Source of the DNA: Nostoc sp. 106C
GTDB taxonomy: Bacteria > Cyanobacteriota > Cyanobacteriia > Cyanobacteriales > Nostocaceae
Direction: 5' to 3'
Length of the DNA: 64,000 nucleotides
Assembly: GCF_002154725.1 (NCBI RefSeq)
Contig: NZ_MTAW01000145.1
Span: 1 to 64,000, forward strand
In this document: positions 1-9,061 of the stretch, one piece after another
Layout: every line of letters starts with the position of its first letter
How positions within the stretch are numbered: the first letter of the stretch is position 1
Program-made: the position numbers and the translations under genes
The notes under the pieces: generated by a model
Seen by the model: only the letters and a program-made list of their open reading frames with translations
Database searches by the model: none
Told to the model about the DNA's origin: nothing

Positions 1-174
1 ATAATAGTCTGTCTTGTCCTTCTTTGCTTCCACAATATTAGACCTGAATCCTTACCATTGAGAATACATGGAAGACCAAGGCTTAAGTTCTAAACCTTTT
101 GATTTTTAATTAATTAGTTTAAAAAATACCTGGTTACTTGCCAACGATTATAGCGATCGCTGTACATCTGTAAT

Positions 175-693
175 TTAAGAACTCATTGTCGCCTGATGTT
201 GCTTAAGCCAATCTCCGGCCCATTGAAACTGAACTCTAGCACGACGAGCAGCAGCCTCATCTTCGGGGCGATCGCCCACATAGCATGTATTTTCTGGGGT
301 GTGTTTGTGCCGAACCATCGCTAGCTGCAACATTCCGACTCCGGGTTTACGGTAGTATCCAGACCACTTGGTTTTACTGTGGTTATGGACATTATGGCGG
401 GTGACACGGAAACACTTCTTGCCTTCAAAGTCTGGGCAAAAGTAGATTTCTCTTAATTCTGGGAATAACTCAAGCGTGTACTGCTGTTCTTTGATGCATT
501 CTTGGATAGATTTGTAACCAGCAGCAACTCCGCCTTGATTGCTAATACCAACAATGATCCAATCATCTTTGTAAGCACCAACAGCAATGTCAGCACCCTC
601 AATAATTTGTTGGTCTTGAGGATTTTGGAAGTATTGCTTGCCGCTCAGTGGTTCTCGGATTGTGCCGTCTAAGTCTAGTAGTAATAGACTCAT
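175..693 (-). CDS. HAD-IIIA family phosphatase (polynucleotide 3'-phosphatase/GmhB-like)
   Basis: A 172-residue single-domain HAD hydrolase. All four HAD motifs are visible: DLDGT at residues 7-11 (nucleophile D7, acid/base D9), GISNQGG with S51, YRKPG with K116, and YVGDRPED with D141 and D145 for Mg2+. The short cap and the CPDFEGKKC stretch (C86, C94) with H100 and H103 resemble the HAD-IIIA branch that holds histidinol-phosphate, heptose-bisphosphate and polynucleotide 3'-phosphatases. The substrate cannot be read from the sequence. It is probably a soluble cytoplasmic enzyme. It starts at an ATG with a weak ribosome site and is not evidently in an operon. Family confident, substrate unknown. 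Confidence 0.85.
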   Translation of the reverse strand: MSLLLLDLDGTIREPLSGKQYFQNPQDQQIIEGADIAVGAYKDDWIIVGISNQGGVAAGYKSIQECIKEQQYTLELFPELREIYFCPDFEGKKCFRVTRHNVHNHSKTKWSGYYRKPGVGMLQLAMVRHKHTPENTCYVGDRPEDEAAARRARVQFQWAGDWLKQHQATMSS

Positions 694-722
694 TATTTCT
701 ATTGATAATTACCCCTTCTACT

Positions 723-923
723 TTAATATCTTAAATTGCAGACTATTACCTCACTTCTAGCTAACGGCAGGCAATACTGGGGTGCTTGTTCGTCCTCTAG
801 ATTGAATGAAGGATTAAATTGATGTGATACATTGATTACAAAAGTTTTGCCAAAAACCCTATTAATCACCAAACAAACAGAACCAATGTTAGTTGGCTGA
901 TAGATACTTTTATCCCAAAGCAA
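723..923 (-). CDS. possible small hypothetical protein, 66 aa
   Basis: An open frame of 66 codons upstream of the HAD gene and on the same strand. It begins with TTG, with no convincing ribosome site. Its composition is balanced and not low-complexity, which is the only argument in favour. I recognise no family. It may be spurious. Confidence 0.25.
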   Translation of the reverse strand: MLWDKSIYQPTNIGSVCLVINRVFGKTFVINVSHQFNPSFNLEDEQAPQYCLPLARSEVIVCNLRY

Positions 924-1273
924 GCACTTGTTAGCTAGAGGAATCCGATTTGATTATTGAAAAAATCTACGTATATTTCAAAAATCGAGGATGAATTCTA
1001 TACCAAACAACACTTTAACAACAATTTTGCTATTCATCTATTGACTGCTGAAGAGATTCGATCTGTATAAGTATTAATATTTACCTCTGATTTACCTATG
1101 GTATACCTCTAGGTGGAAATTAAACAACTAAACTTTTATATAGACATTTAGTAATTCAATATCCAAAAGCTAATAATTCCCTGCTTGCTGCTTCTGCTAA
1201 TATTTCACAACTTAATAATCTGTTATAGATTGGAGAAAGATACGCCGCTTTAAAAACTGACCAACAGATAGGG
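924..1273. other. intergenic region, AT-rich
   Basis: About 350 bases between a doubtful small gene and the TPR gene. Only very short open frames occur (for example a 17-codon one near 991). It presumably carries the promoter of the TPR gene. I see no repeat or RNA gene. Confidence 0.5.
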
Positions 1274-3367
1274 ATGGTTTTTATGAAGAGCAAAAATCCA
1301 GTCGTCTACGCTTTAGTTTTGCAAAGCGTTATGATCTTTTCACCTTTGCTGCTGTCTAATGGTAAAGTCATTGGGCAAACTACACCATCTTTATCCCCAG
1401 CAGTAACATCTACTCCGCTAATATCGAATCAAGAGCGGGAAGAATTGGTAAGACTACGAGCAGAAAAGCAAATTCGAGATGCAGCCCAATCTGATTTTGA
1501 GCGTAACTTTAGTCGTACAACCATGCTATTTAATATCTGGCTAGTTTTATTAAGCTTGTTTCCTGTGGCCGTAATTGCTTTATTTTGGCTGTTACGACGG
1601 GTAGCAATTCGGGAAATCGTTAATAAGGCTATGTCACAGCTAGAAGGCGTGGAAAATTTACAAACCCAGCTAACTCTTGTCAAGCAAGAAGCTGAAAATG
1701 CTATTCGAGAAGTTAAACAACTAACTAACGAATTAGGCAAAGAAACTGAAAATCTACAACAAAAGATTAAAATTGAGCAAGCTAATTTATCTATAATTAC
1801 ATCTGATTTGGCGACAACAAAAGATAATATAATCAATCAGCTAGAATCAGAAATTAAAATTATTCGTAATAATCTAGAAAATTTAGAGGCTGAATTTGCT
1901 GCTCAATTATCAAAATTGCAGTCTGAAACTCAAAATGAGAGTAATCTAACTATTGAGCATTTCGGCAAATCGGTATCTGATATATCAGAGCAATTATCTC
2001 AACTGTTAGTAACTGCTGAACAACAAAAAGATGTAATTATTGAAAATTTGGATAAGTCTAAAGATGAATTTACGTTACATTTATCTGAATTGCAGTCTGA
2101 TACCCAGAAAGAAAAAAATATATTTGTTAAAAGTTTAGAGAATTTACAAACAGAATTTGCTAGGCAGATTTCAGAACTACAGGTAGAAATTCAGAAACAG
2201 AAAGATATAAAGCTATCCAACATCGAGGAAACAGAAAGCCTATTCAACTCGCAAATATTGGAATTACAATCTGACACTCAACAACAAAAAGATAAAATTA
2301 TTGAAGATTTAAGAAAATTACAGTCAGAGTTTGTGAGTCAAATAGCTGAGTTACTGGTGGAGGCTGAAAACCAAAAAGCGCTAATTGTTGAAAATTTAGA
2401 AAAATCAGGCTCAGAATTTACATCTCAATTCTCAGAATTACAGTTAAATGCTCAACAACAAAAAATTCTAATTTTAGAAAAACTAGAAAAATTAGAAACG
2501 GAGTTTGTATCGCAACTTTCGGAGATACAATTAGATGCTCAACAACGCAAGGATTTAATTCTCGAAGAACTGACGGAAATTAAACCGCCATCGATTTTAG
2601 ATGAGACAAAATTTGAAGTTGACGAAAATGTTCAGGAACCGTCGCAATCACAAGAAGTATCTGTTAATGAATACATTGAACAGGGAAATCTGCTGTTTAG
2701 TGAAAAGCGCTATGCAGATGCGATCGCAGTTTACAACCAAGCAGTCAAAATCCAGCCAGATAACGCCGTTGCTTGGTTTAAACAAGGTTTAACTCTAGCC
2801 AGGTTAAAACGCTACCCAGACGCGATCGCTTCCTATGATACAGCTTTAAAAATCAATCCTAATGACCATCAAGCTTGGTGCGATCGCGGTGTTGCTTTTG
2901 GTAATTTACGCAAACATCAACAAGCTTTTGTCTCGTTTAATCAAGCCACTAAAGTCAAGCCTGATGATGCAGTTGCTTGGATGAATCGCGGCTTGGCTTT
3001 GATCGAGTTGGAAGAATACGACGAAGCGATCGCCTCTTTTGACAAAGCAATAGAAATTAAACCAGACTCCCCCAAAGTTTGGGATAAACGCGGCTATACT
3101 TTGGTGCGGCTAGGACGAGATGACGAAGCGATCGCCTCTTTTGATAAAGCACTAGAAATTAAACCAGATTATGCCAGTGCTTATTACAATAAAGCAGCCT
3201 GTTATGCATACCAAAGAAAATTAGAATTAGCTTTGGAAAATCTCCAACAGGCGATTGATTTGAACCCAAAATATCAGGAAGATGCCGCAACAGATATTGA
3301 TTTTGATGATATTGCTAAAGAGCAATCTTTTATCAAGTTAATAGGAGAGAAATTCGTTAATGAATAA
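1274..3367 (+). CDS. membrane-anchored coiled-coil protein with C-terminal TPR array
   Basis: A 697-residue protein with a modular layout. Residues 1-35 look like a signal or anchor segment. A strong transmembrane helix follows at about 84-107. Residues 120-440 form a long charged coiled coil, and from about Y467 to 680 there are some six TPR units (34-residue spacing, N-P-D/N turns). Within the coiled coil, residues 207-438 are eight exact 29-residue repeats (see the repeat entry). A second in-frame ATG at 1283 has the better-placed purine-rich sequence and may be the true start. The likely job is a scaffold at a membrane, the TPRs binding partner proteins. No enzyme domain is seen. Neighbours give no functional clue. 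Confidence 0.85.
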   Translation: MVFMKSKNPVVYALVLQSVMIFSPLLLSNGKVIGQTTPSLSPAVTSTPLISNQEREELVRLRAEKQIRDAAQSDFERNFSRTTMLFNIWLVLLSLFPVAVIALFWLLRRVAIREIVNKAMSQLEGVENLQTQLTLVKQEAENAIREVKQLTNELGKETENLQQKIKIEQANLSIITSDLATTKDNIINQLESEIKIIRNNLENLEAEFAAQLSKLQSETQNESNLTIEHFGKSVSDISEQLSQLLVTAEQQKDVIIENLDKSKDEFTLHLSELQSDTQKEKNIFVKSLENLQTEFARQISELQVEIQKQKDIKLSNIEETESLFNSQILELQSDTQQQKDKIIEDLRKLQSEFVSQIAELLVEAENQKALIVENLEKSGSEFTSQFSELQLNAQQQKILILEKLEKLETEFVSQLSEIQLDAQQRKDLILEELTEIKPPSILDETKFEVDENVQEPSQSQEVSVNEYIEQGNLLFSEKRYADAIAVYNQAVKIQPDNAVAWFKQGLTLARLKRYPDAIASYDTALKINPNDHQAWCDRGVAFGNLRKHQQAFVSFNQATKVKPDDAVAWMNRGLALIELEEYDEAIASFDKAIEIKPDSPKVWDKRGYTLVRLGRDDEAIASFDKALEIKPDYASAYYNKAACYAYQRKLELALENLQQAIDLNPKYQEDAATDIDFDDIAKEQSFIKLIGEKFVNE
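1892..2587 (+). repeat. eight in-phase 87-nt units encoding a 29-residue coiled-coil repeat
   Basis: Each unit begins with a motif like EF(A/V/T)SQ(L/I)SELQ, followed by a polar Q-Q-K-D segment and (I/L)(I/V)E-(N/K/D)LEKL. Eight units of exactly 29 residues run without insertion or deletion from residue 207 to 438. Twenty-nine residues equal two 11-residue plus one 7-residue coiled-coil periods. DNA copies have diverged, so the repeat is old and maintained at protein level. Confidence 0.85.
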
Positions 3368-3419
3368 CCGCATCTCCTAACCTTTGACTACTGTAAAGCG
3401 ATCGCTCTTCTGATGCTAC

Positions 3420-4013
3420 TTACTTCAGGTTTCTGCCTTCTTGGAGTAATTGTGCCGCAGTAACGTGAATCCCAAATTCTTCTCCTAAATGTGCTCCCAG
3501 TGTTCCGTGAACGTACAACAGTCCTAAGATTGCAATCCCTGCTAACAAATAACTCCACTGCACCTGTCTAGAGACATTTTTGCGCCAACGATAGCGCTGC
3601 AAACCTCGCCACACAGTCATAGCAACAATAATCGCCAACAGCAACAGACCACCCAAGCCATGTAAAAGCATTGTCCAATCAGCAGTTAATCCCCAATCAC
3701 TCTTGTGATTAACGGCTGGGTTTGCTAGCAATAGCTCAAAAAATCCAGCAGCAACAGTGAAAAATGTAATCGTAGCTGCTGCTAGTAAGTTATACCAGCC
3801 AACATCAAATAAACTAGTGCGCAGAGTCGCCAAACCCAGAAATTTAAAGATTTTTCGTTCTAGAGGAAAAAATGCTCCGGCAATATCAAAAGCGATCGCA
3901 ATGATGAACAAACCCAAGGTTAGATGTACCAACTGCGGATGTATGGGAATTTCGTAAGGTAATCCGTTACCATTTAGCTTCAATCCCAACTGCTCAAATA
4001 GTTGCCCGTTCAT
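3420..4013 (-). CDS. DUF2231 membrane protein (second gene of coupled pair)
   Basis: A 197-residue integral membrane protein of the DUF2231 family. Four hydrophobic helices are visible: after the IHPQLVH motif, at DVGWYNLLAAATITFF, at LLHGLGGLLLLAIIVAM, and the last before HGTLGAHLGEEFG. The conserved histidines in the first and last helices recur in the upstream partner. The ATG at 4013 overlaps the TGA of the preceding gene as ATGA, a translational-coupling junction. The open frame extends 20 codons further, but that part overlaps the upstream gene in another frame. Family function is not established; related proteins are sometimes described as quinone- or haem-associated membrane proteins, which I cannot confirm. 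Confidence 0.8.
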   Translation of the reverse strand: MNGQLFEQLGLKLNGNGLPYEIPIHPQLVHLTLGLFIIAIAFDIAGAFFPLERKIFKFLGLATLRTSLFDVGWYNLLAAATITFFTVAAGFFELLLANPAVNHKSDWGLTADWTMLLHGLGGLLLLAIIVAMTVWRGLQRYRWRKNVSRQVQWSYLLAGIAILGLLYVHGTLGAHLGEEFGIHVTAAQLLQEGRNLK

Positions 4014-4504
4014 GGCGTGACTCCCTGTTTCATCGCTTCCACCACAGGCGCTACATGCAAACCGTATACCCAAAACAGCTTACTTCCCAGATATACCTGC
4101 AAGCTAACCAAGCAAATTAAAAACGTGGCTGCACCCAGATAAGCCGGGGGAAGCTTCAGAGGATTGCGATTGCGAATCACGAATCGCCAAGCTGCGATCG
4201 CCACAACAATAGCTGCCAGCGACCAACCGACAACTGTATGAAAATTTAGAGTAGGTTGGACTGCTGCATAAGTATTCGCTATACCTGCCTCAAACTGACC
4301 AAAGATTACCGCTACAAAAATTGCGATCGCAGCAACAAACATATTCCAGAAACTTACTTCATACAAACGATGGTTGCGGGTGAAATAGCCTACTACATCA
4401 CAGAAAAAAGAAAAAAACACCATCGCAATTACAAAGTGAACAATGATCGGGTGTAACGGATCGGGGTAAGGAAGATTTTGGCTATTAAGAGGCAGGGAGG
4501 GCAT
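4010..4504 (-). CDS. DUF2231 membrane protein (first gene of coupled pair)
   Basis: A 164-residue membrane protein with the LHPIIVHF signature of DUF2231 in helix 1 and three more helices (FWNMFVAAIAIFVAV, HTVVGWSLAAIVVAI, YLGAATFLICLVSL). The ATG at 4504 is chosen because AGGAG lies at 4511-4515, seven bases upstream; the longer frame to 4525 lacks a ribosome site. Its stop overlaps the start of the next gene, so the two are probably made together and may form a heteromeric membrane complex. The partner is a distant paralogue. Function unknown. Confidence 0.8.
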   Translation of the reverse strand: MPSLPLNSQNLPYPDPLHPIIVHFVIAMVFFSFFCDVVGYFTRNHRLYEVSFWNMFVAAIAIFVAVIFGQFEAGIANTYAAVQPTLNFHTVVGWSLAAIVVAIAAWRFVIRNRNPLKLPPAYLGAATFLICLVSLQVYLGSKLFWVYGLHVAPVVEAMKQGVTP

Positions 4505-5043
4505 GAATTTCTCCTGACGGCACAAAGATAATCAACAATTACTTATGTTCACCATTACCACATCGAAACTCTGCTTCAAATTAATATTTAAATAGCTAAA
4601 AATTTATTTCTTATGCCTATTATTCAACCAATAATTTATTTTAAAATAAATCTTTCTTAAGGTAGATGTTTAAACTTTAATATGTTTCCACGTTAACATC
4701 ATTATATATTATATCTTTGTCATCAAAATGACATATAAATGACATAAATTCTGAATAGAAATAATTTATTAGAAAAAATATTTTAGTCCACCCATTAATT
4801 TAAAAATAGAAAGTATACGTCTTTAGATAGAATAAAAAACTAACCATTTTTTTATAAAAGTAAATAATAAATAATTGTTATTCTTCCACAGCTATCTTCC
4901 AAAGTTCATGAATATAAAATTAAATTACTTATGAGTTAAATATAGTTACTTTTTTAAAGTTATTCCAAAACTTGCGTAAACATTTACATTTCGGCTGCTG
5001 CTTAAAATTTTGTTGGATTAGTCTAAAAAAATTGAAATTGCTT
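4505..5043. other. AT-rich divergent intergenic region
   Basis: About 540 bases between the divergent DUF2231 pair and the SDR gene, very AT-rich and free of GCGATCGC. A short direct repeat ATGACATA occurs twice near 4727-4746. Promoters for both directions must lie here. No small gene or structured RNA is evident. Confidence 0.5.
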
Positions 5044-5856
5044 ATGAGCTATTCTCCTTATCTGCTTAAAGGTCAAAAAGCACTAATAACAGGTGCTAGT
5101 TCGGGGATTGGTGAAGCGATCGCTCGCTATTTAGCTGCATCAGGAGCAGCAGTAGTAATTAACTATCATTCTGAAGCTGAAGAAGCCCAAAAAATTGTTG
5201 ATGATATTAGAAATGCCAAAGGTGAAGCCATTGCCATTCAGGCTGATGTCAGCAAAGAAAACGAAGTTCAGGCAATGTTTAGCCAAATGTTAAAAGAGTT
5301 CGGTACTATTGACATTTTGGTAAATAACGCAGGTTTACAAAAAGATTCGCCTTTTGTAGAAATGAGCCTTAACCAATGGAATACAGTCATTGGTGTAAAC
5401 CTCACAGGACAATTTTTATGTGCGCGAGAAGCTGGGCGGAAATTCTTGCGTCGCGGTGTCCAGCCTCATATTTCATCCGCCGCTGGTAAGATTATTTGCA
5501 TTAGTTCAGTGCATGAAGTAATTCCTTGGGCTGGCCATGTCAATTATGCTGCTAGTAAAGGCGGTATTAATATGTTGATGCGGAGTATAGCTCAAGAACT
5601 TGCACCTCATAAAATTCGTGTTAATAGTATTGCCCCTGGTGCTATCAAAACTCCGATTAATAAATCAGCTTGGGATACTCCACAAGCAGAAGCAAATTTA
5701 CTAACACTGATTCCGTCTAAACGTGTGGGTGATGTAGATGATATCGCCAAAGCAGCAGTTTGGTTAGCTTCTGATGACTCCGATTATGTCAACGGTACAA
5801 CATTATTTGTAGACGGTGGCATGACTTTGTACCCAGGCTTTACGGCGAATGGTTAG
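5044..5856 (+). CDS. SDR family oxidoreductase, glucose 1-dehydrogenase-like
   Basis: A 270-residue classical short-chain dehydrogenase. TGASSGIG at 16-23 binds NAD(P), NNAG is at 94-97, and the catalytic set is S154, Y168 and K172 within YAASK. The ending DGGMTLYPGF and the ASSGIGEAIARYL start match the glucose/sugar dehydrogenase group. The frame is open 24 codons further upstream, but that leader is unlike the family, so the ATG at 5044 is preferred. It lies 265 bases before an amylo-alpha-1,6-glucosidase gene, so a role in glucose or trehalose/glycogen breakdown is plausible but inferred. Confidence 0.88.
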   Translation: MSYSPYLLKGQKALITGASSGIGEAIARYLAASGAAVVINYHSEAEEAQKIVDDIRNAKGEAIAIQADVSKENEVQAMFSQMLKEFGTIDILVNNAGLQKDSPFVEMSLNQWNTVIGVNLTGQFLCAREAGRKFLRRGVQPHISSAAGKIICISSVHEVIPWAGHVNYAASKGGINMLMRSIAQELAPHKIRVNSIAPGAIKTPINKSAWDTPQAEANLLTLIPSKRVGDVDDIAKAAVWLASDDSDYVNGTTLFVDGGMTLYPGFTANG

Positions 5857-5997
5857 TAGTTAGGCTTACACAACTGACACATCTATCTTGTGAGATAACA
5901 ATCTCAATTTAAGTTCTCTTATCTTTCTTGCCTCTCTTGTCCTTCTTGTGATTCTGCCACGGCAATTGCTTTAAGGCATCAAGTAAAAATAAGTAAT

Positions 5998-6037
5998 GCG
6001 AGCCGAAAAGCTCGCGCGGGCTTTCCGGCCTGCACTA
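5998..6037. repeat. two adjacent GC-rich hairpins in the SDR-glucosidase spacer
   Basis: GCGAGC (5998-6003) pairs perfectly with GCTCGC (6010-6015) around a CGAAAA loop. The following GCGGGC and GCCTGC can form a second stem. The GC content stands out from the flanks and looks like a dispersed palindromic element. There is no T run, so it is not a classical terminator. Confidence 0.5.
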
Positions 6038-6121
6038 CAAATATTAAATTGTTCAACTTATTTTTACACGACTCCTAAGTCTGGCGACCGAACGTACTGC
6101 CTCCTCTACCTACTACATTCT

Positions 6122-8242
6122 ATGCCCACAAAAGTTACTATCAACTCAGGTTTAATCACCATTAACGATGGTTCCTCTTTTTTAGTAACAGCTAGTGATG
6201 GTTCCGTCGATGACAATCAACCCCAAGGTTTTTTTGTTCGTGACACACGCTTAATTTCTTACTACGAGATTTCCCTGAATCGCTATAAACTTTTGCTGTT
6301 AGCCTCTAGCAACATCAGCCATCATAGTGCACTTTATCAATTTACTAATCCGCAACTGGCTACTATTAATGGTGATTTACCTTCTGGTAGTTTGCTAGTG
6401 ACAATTCGGCGTGACATTGTGGGAGGAATGCATGAAGATATCGACATTACTAACCACCATTCACAACCAGTTGAATTTCAACTGATGTTAGCGATTCGTT
6501 CGGACTTTGCAGATATCTTTGAAGTGAAAGCCAAGAATATTCTGACGCGAGGCGAGACAGCAACAACATGGAAGGATGGCATACTTTCTACCGAGTACCG
6601 TAACGGTCCTTTCTTGCGAGGTATTGTTACAGAGGCGATTTGTGCCAGTTCTAAAGTTAGCTATGCCAATGGTCGTTTAATGTTTGATGTGGCGATCGCT
6701 CCTGGTAAAACATGGCATACCTGTATTAATTTTACAGCCTTAGCCAACGGCAATGTTCTTAAACCTCAAGATACCTGTGCTGTGTCTCACAATACAATCG
6801 CTGCCCAAGTTAGAGATGAATTTTTGCTGAATGCGACAAAGTTGCGATCGTCCAATGCTGAGATTACAGCATATTATCAACAAGCACTCATCGATTTGGG
6901 AGCATTGCGAATCGAGGTAGATGACAACGGACATAAATTTTGGATGCCTGCTGCGGGTATTCCTTGGTTTGTTGCCGTCTTTGGGCGTGACTCAATCATC
7001 GCCAGCTTGCAAACGATGGCAGTGTATCACGAATTTGCCCGTGGTACTTTGGTAAGACTAGCTCAGTTACAAGCAGCTGAGTTAGATGACTGGCACGATG
7101 CCGAACCGGGTAAAATGTTGCATGAATTGCGACGGGATGAGTTAACTAAGCTACAACAATTACCGTATAATCCCTATTACGGAACCATAGATACCACCAT
7201 CCTTTGGATTGTAACTCTAGCTGAAACTTATAGCTGGAATGCCGATATTAATATGCTAAATGAGTGCCTCGCACCCTTAGAGAAGGCACTTCAGTGGATT
7301 GATAAATACGGCGACTTTGATGGCGATGGGTTTGTTGAATATTTAACTCGTTCTAAACAAGGATTACGCAATCAAGGCTGGAAAGATTCGGGCGACTCAA
7401 TGGTTTACCCAAATGGCCAGTTAGTTGAACCGCCAATAGCTTTGTGTGAAGTCCAAGGCTATGTCTACGATGCTTGGCAAAAAGCAGCTTTAATTTATGA
7501 AGTCTGGGGAGAACAAGAGCAAGCAAATAACCTACGTCAAAAAGCAGAAAAACTCTATCAACAATTTAACGATCGCTTTTGGATGGAAGATGAAGGCTTT
7601 TACTGTCTAGGCTTAGACAACAACAAGCAGCAAATTCAATCAATTACCTCAAATCCCGGACACTTACTTTGGTCTGGTATTGTACCCCAAGAACGAGCGC
7701 AAAAGCTCTTAGAGCGACTATTTCAAAAAGATATGTGGTGTGGTTGGGGTGTAAGGACTCTTTCTGCTCAAAACCCAGCTTATAACCCGATTAGTTATCA
7801 AAGGGGTAGTGTTTGGCCTCACGATAACTCAATCATTGCCTCTGGATTAAAGCGATATGGCTACCACGATGCAGCTAATCGCATTGCTGAAGGCATTTTT
7901 GCGGCTGCTAGTTATTTTCAAGCTGGGCGGATGCCAGAATTATTTGGCGGAATTGAACGCCAAGATAATAACTTTCCAGTTCCCTACCCAGATGCGAACA
8001 TCCCGCAAGCATGGGCAGCTGGCTCAATTTTCTTACTGCTGCGCACTATTTTAGGACTTGAAGCCAATGCACAAGCGCGAAAGTTAAAGGTAAAACCCTC
8101 GCTACCAGAGTGGCTACCCGATTTAGAACTGACAAATCTCGCTGTGGGAGACGCTAAGGTTGCATTGCGTTTTTGGCGAGAAAAACAACAAACGCGATGG
8201 GAAGTTACCCATTTAGAAGGTGAATTACAAGTTTATGATTAA
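6122..8242 (+). CDS. amylo-alpha-1,6-glucosidase (glycogen debranching enzyme-type)
   Basis: A 706-residue protein with a beta-rich N-terminal domain (GDE_N type, about 1-200, VRDTRLISYYEISL) and a C-terminal six-hairpin catalytic domain. Recognisable segments are PWFVAVFGRDSIIASLQ (acidic D290 region), DGDGFVEYLTRS, QGWKDSGDS, GSVWPHDNSIIASGL and QAWAAGSIFLLL, as in debranching enzymes and related glucosidases. Such enzymes hydrolyse alpha-1,6 branches or short alpha-glucosides. The ATG at 6122 is chosen because the upstream 42 codons run through the GC-rich hairpin and do not resemble the family. Its last bases overlap the convergent cupin gene by 4 nt. Confidence 0.85.
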   Translation: MPTKVTINSGLITINDGSSFLVTASDGSVDDNQPQGFFVRDTRLISYYEISLNRYKLLLLASSNISHHSALYQFTNPQLATINGDLPSGSLLVTIRRDIVGGMHEDIDITNHHSQPVEFQLMLAIRSDFADIFEVKAKNILTRGETATTWKDGILSTEYRNGPFLRGIVTEAICASSKVSYANGRLMFDVAIAPGKTWHTCINFTALANGNVLKPQDTCAVSHNTIAAQVRDEFLLNATKLRSSNAEITAYYQQALIDLGALRIEVDDNGHKFWMPAAGIPWFVAVFGRDSIIASLQTMAVYHEFARGTLVRLAQLQAAELDDWHDAEPGKMLHELRRDELTKLQQLPYNPYYGTIDTTILWIVTLAETYSWNADINMLNECLAPLEKALQWIDKYGDFDGDGFVEYLTRSKQGLRNQGWKDSGDSMVYPNGQLVEPPIALCEVQGYVYDAWQKAALIYEVWGEQEQANNLRQKAEKLYQQFNDRFWMEDEGFYCLGLDNNKQQIQSITSNPGHLLWSGIVPQERAQKLLERLFQKDMWCGWGVRTLSAQNPAYNPISYQRGSVWPHDNSIIASGLKRYGYHDAANRIAEGIFAAASYFQAGRMPELFGGIERQDNNFPVPYPDANIPQAWAAGSIFLLLRTILGLEANAQARKLKVKPSLPEWLPDLELTNLAVGDAKVALRFWREKQQTRWEVTHLEGELQVYD

Positions 8243-8703
8243 GTCTCTACTGGCTCCTGGTCAAATTGCCGCATCAACTCTATTAAAGCTTCCCGGTCTG
8301 GTGTTTGCCCATCCTTGAGGAGTTTGGCTAAACCCTCAAAATACTTTTCACGTTCTCCGGCGGGACAAAACATAATTAATAACTTCGCAGATTTTGTTGC
8401 CCGGTTAGCAAATGTGTGAGGCGTACCACGTGGAACTAATACAAATGCTCCTGGTTGACCCTGTATTGTTTGATTCCCAACCTGAATTTCTACTTCTCCC
8501 TCTACGACATAGAACATTTCTTCCATGTGGCGATGAATATGCAATATCGGCGCGGTTCCTCCTGGTGGAAGCACATTTTCAAACAATCCCAAGTGACCAT
8601 GAGTATCAGCACCAACCGCCTTGAATATGACTTCGCTATTACCAATTGTCAGGTGAGTGCCTTCTCCTGGTGCTAGTACAATTTCTTGAATGGGTAAACT
8701 CAT
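8239..8703 (-). CDS. cupin domain protein
   Basis: A 154-residue single cupin. The two motifs are HIHRHMEEMFYVVEGE (metal ligands H55, H57, E61 or E62) and PRGTPHTFAN (H96). The fold binds a divalent metal, and the family ranges from small-molecule enzymes to sensors, so the reaction cannot be assigned. The C-terminal helix (EALIELMRQFDQ) follows the barrel. The stop overlaps the 3' end of the convergent glucosidase gene by 4 bases, leaving no room for a terminator between them. Confidence 0.85.
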   Translation of the reverse strand: MSLPIQEIVLAPGEGTHLTIGNSEVIFKAVGADTHGHLGLFENVLPPGGTAPILHIHRHMEEMFYVVEGEVEIQVGNQTIQGQPGAFVLVPRGTPHTFANRATKSAKLLIMFCPAGEREKYFEGLAKLLKDGQTPDREALIELMRQFDQEPVET

Positions 8704-9061
8704 CTGAACTCCTAATTTAAGTACCCAAACCCTTTTGTTAGCAAGCGGCTATAGATTCGCTTGCTCATTTATCCAACACAAGTTTAATTTTTAAAATTCT
8801 GTGCAAGCTACTGGGAAGCATAACAGACTCCGCAATTATCTGAATCAATCGGTAGGAGGATGGAGCTAAAGCTGTAAATTTTTAACTTTAAGGCAGACAA
8901 CTCTCTCTAGCAAAGAAAAATGCTGGTTGGGCGAAACTTGCTCTAAATTAAGAGTCTTTGCAACATTGCGGAGGTTGACATTAACTTAGCGTTTTTTGCC
9001 TTCACCTAGAAGTTGTAGAGGCGTTTGTTAAAAAACAAGTTGTTTATCAGGAGGTTAAAAG
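8704..9061. other. divergent intergenic region with a hairpin
   Basis: It contains an 8-bp perfect inverted repeat AGCAAGCG (8740-8747) and CGCTTGCT (8758-8765) with a 10-base loop, 37 bases upstream of the cupin start. This could be an operator or a repeat. The right end carries the strong ribosome site AGGAGG at 9049-9054 for the next gene. Confidence 0.5.

Noticed and set aside
8239-8242. Overlap of glucosidase and cupin genes as a sign of mis-annotated ends
   Set aside because: Both stop codons are clear and both C-termini are of family-typical length; a 4-base convergent overlap is ordinary.
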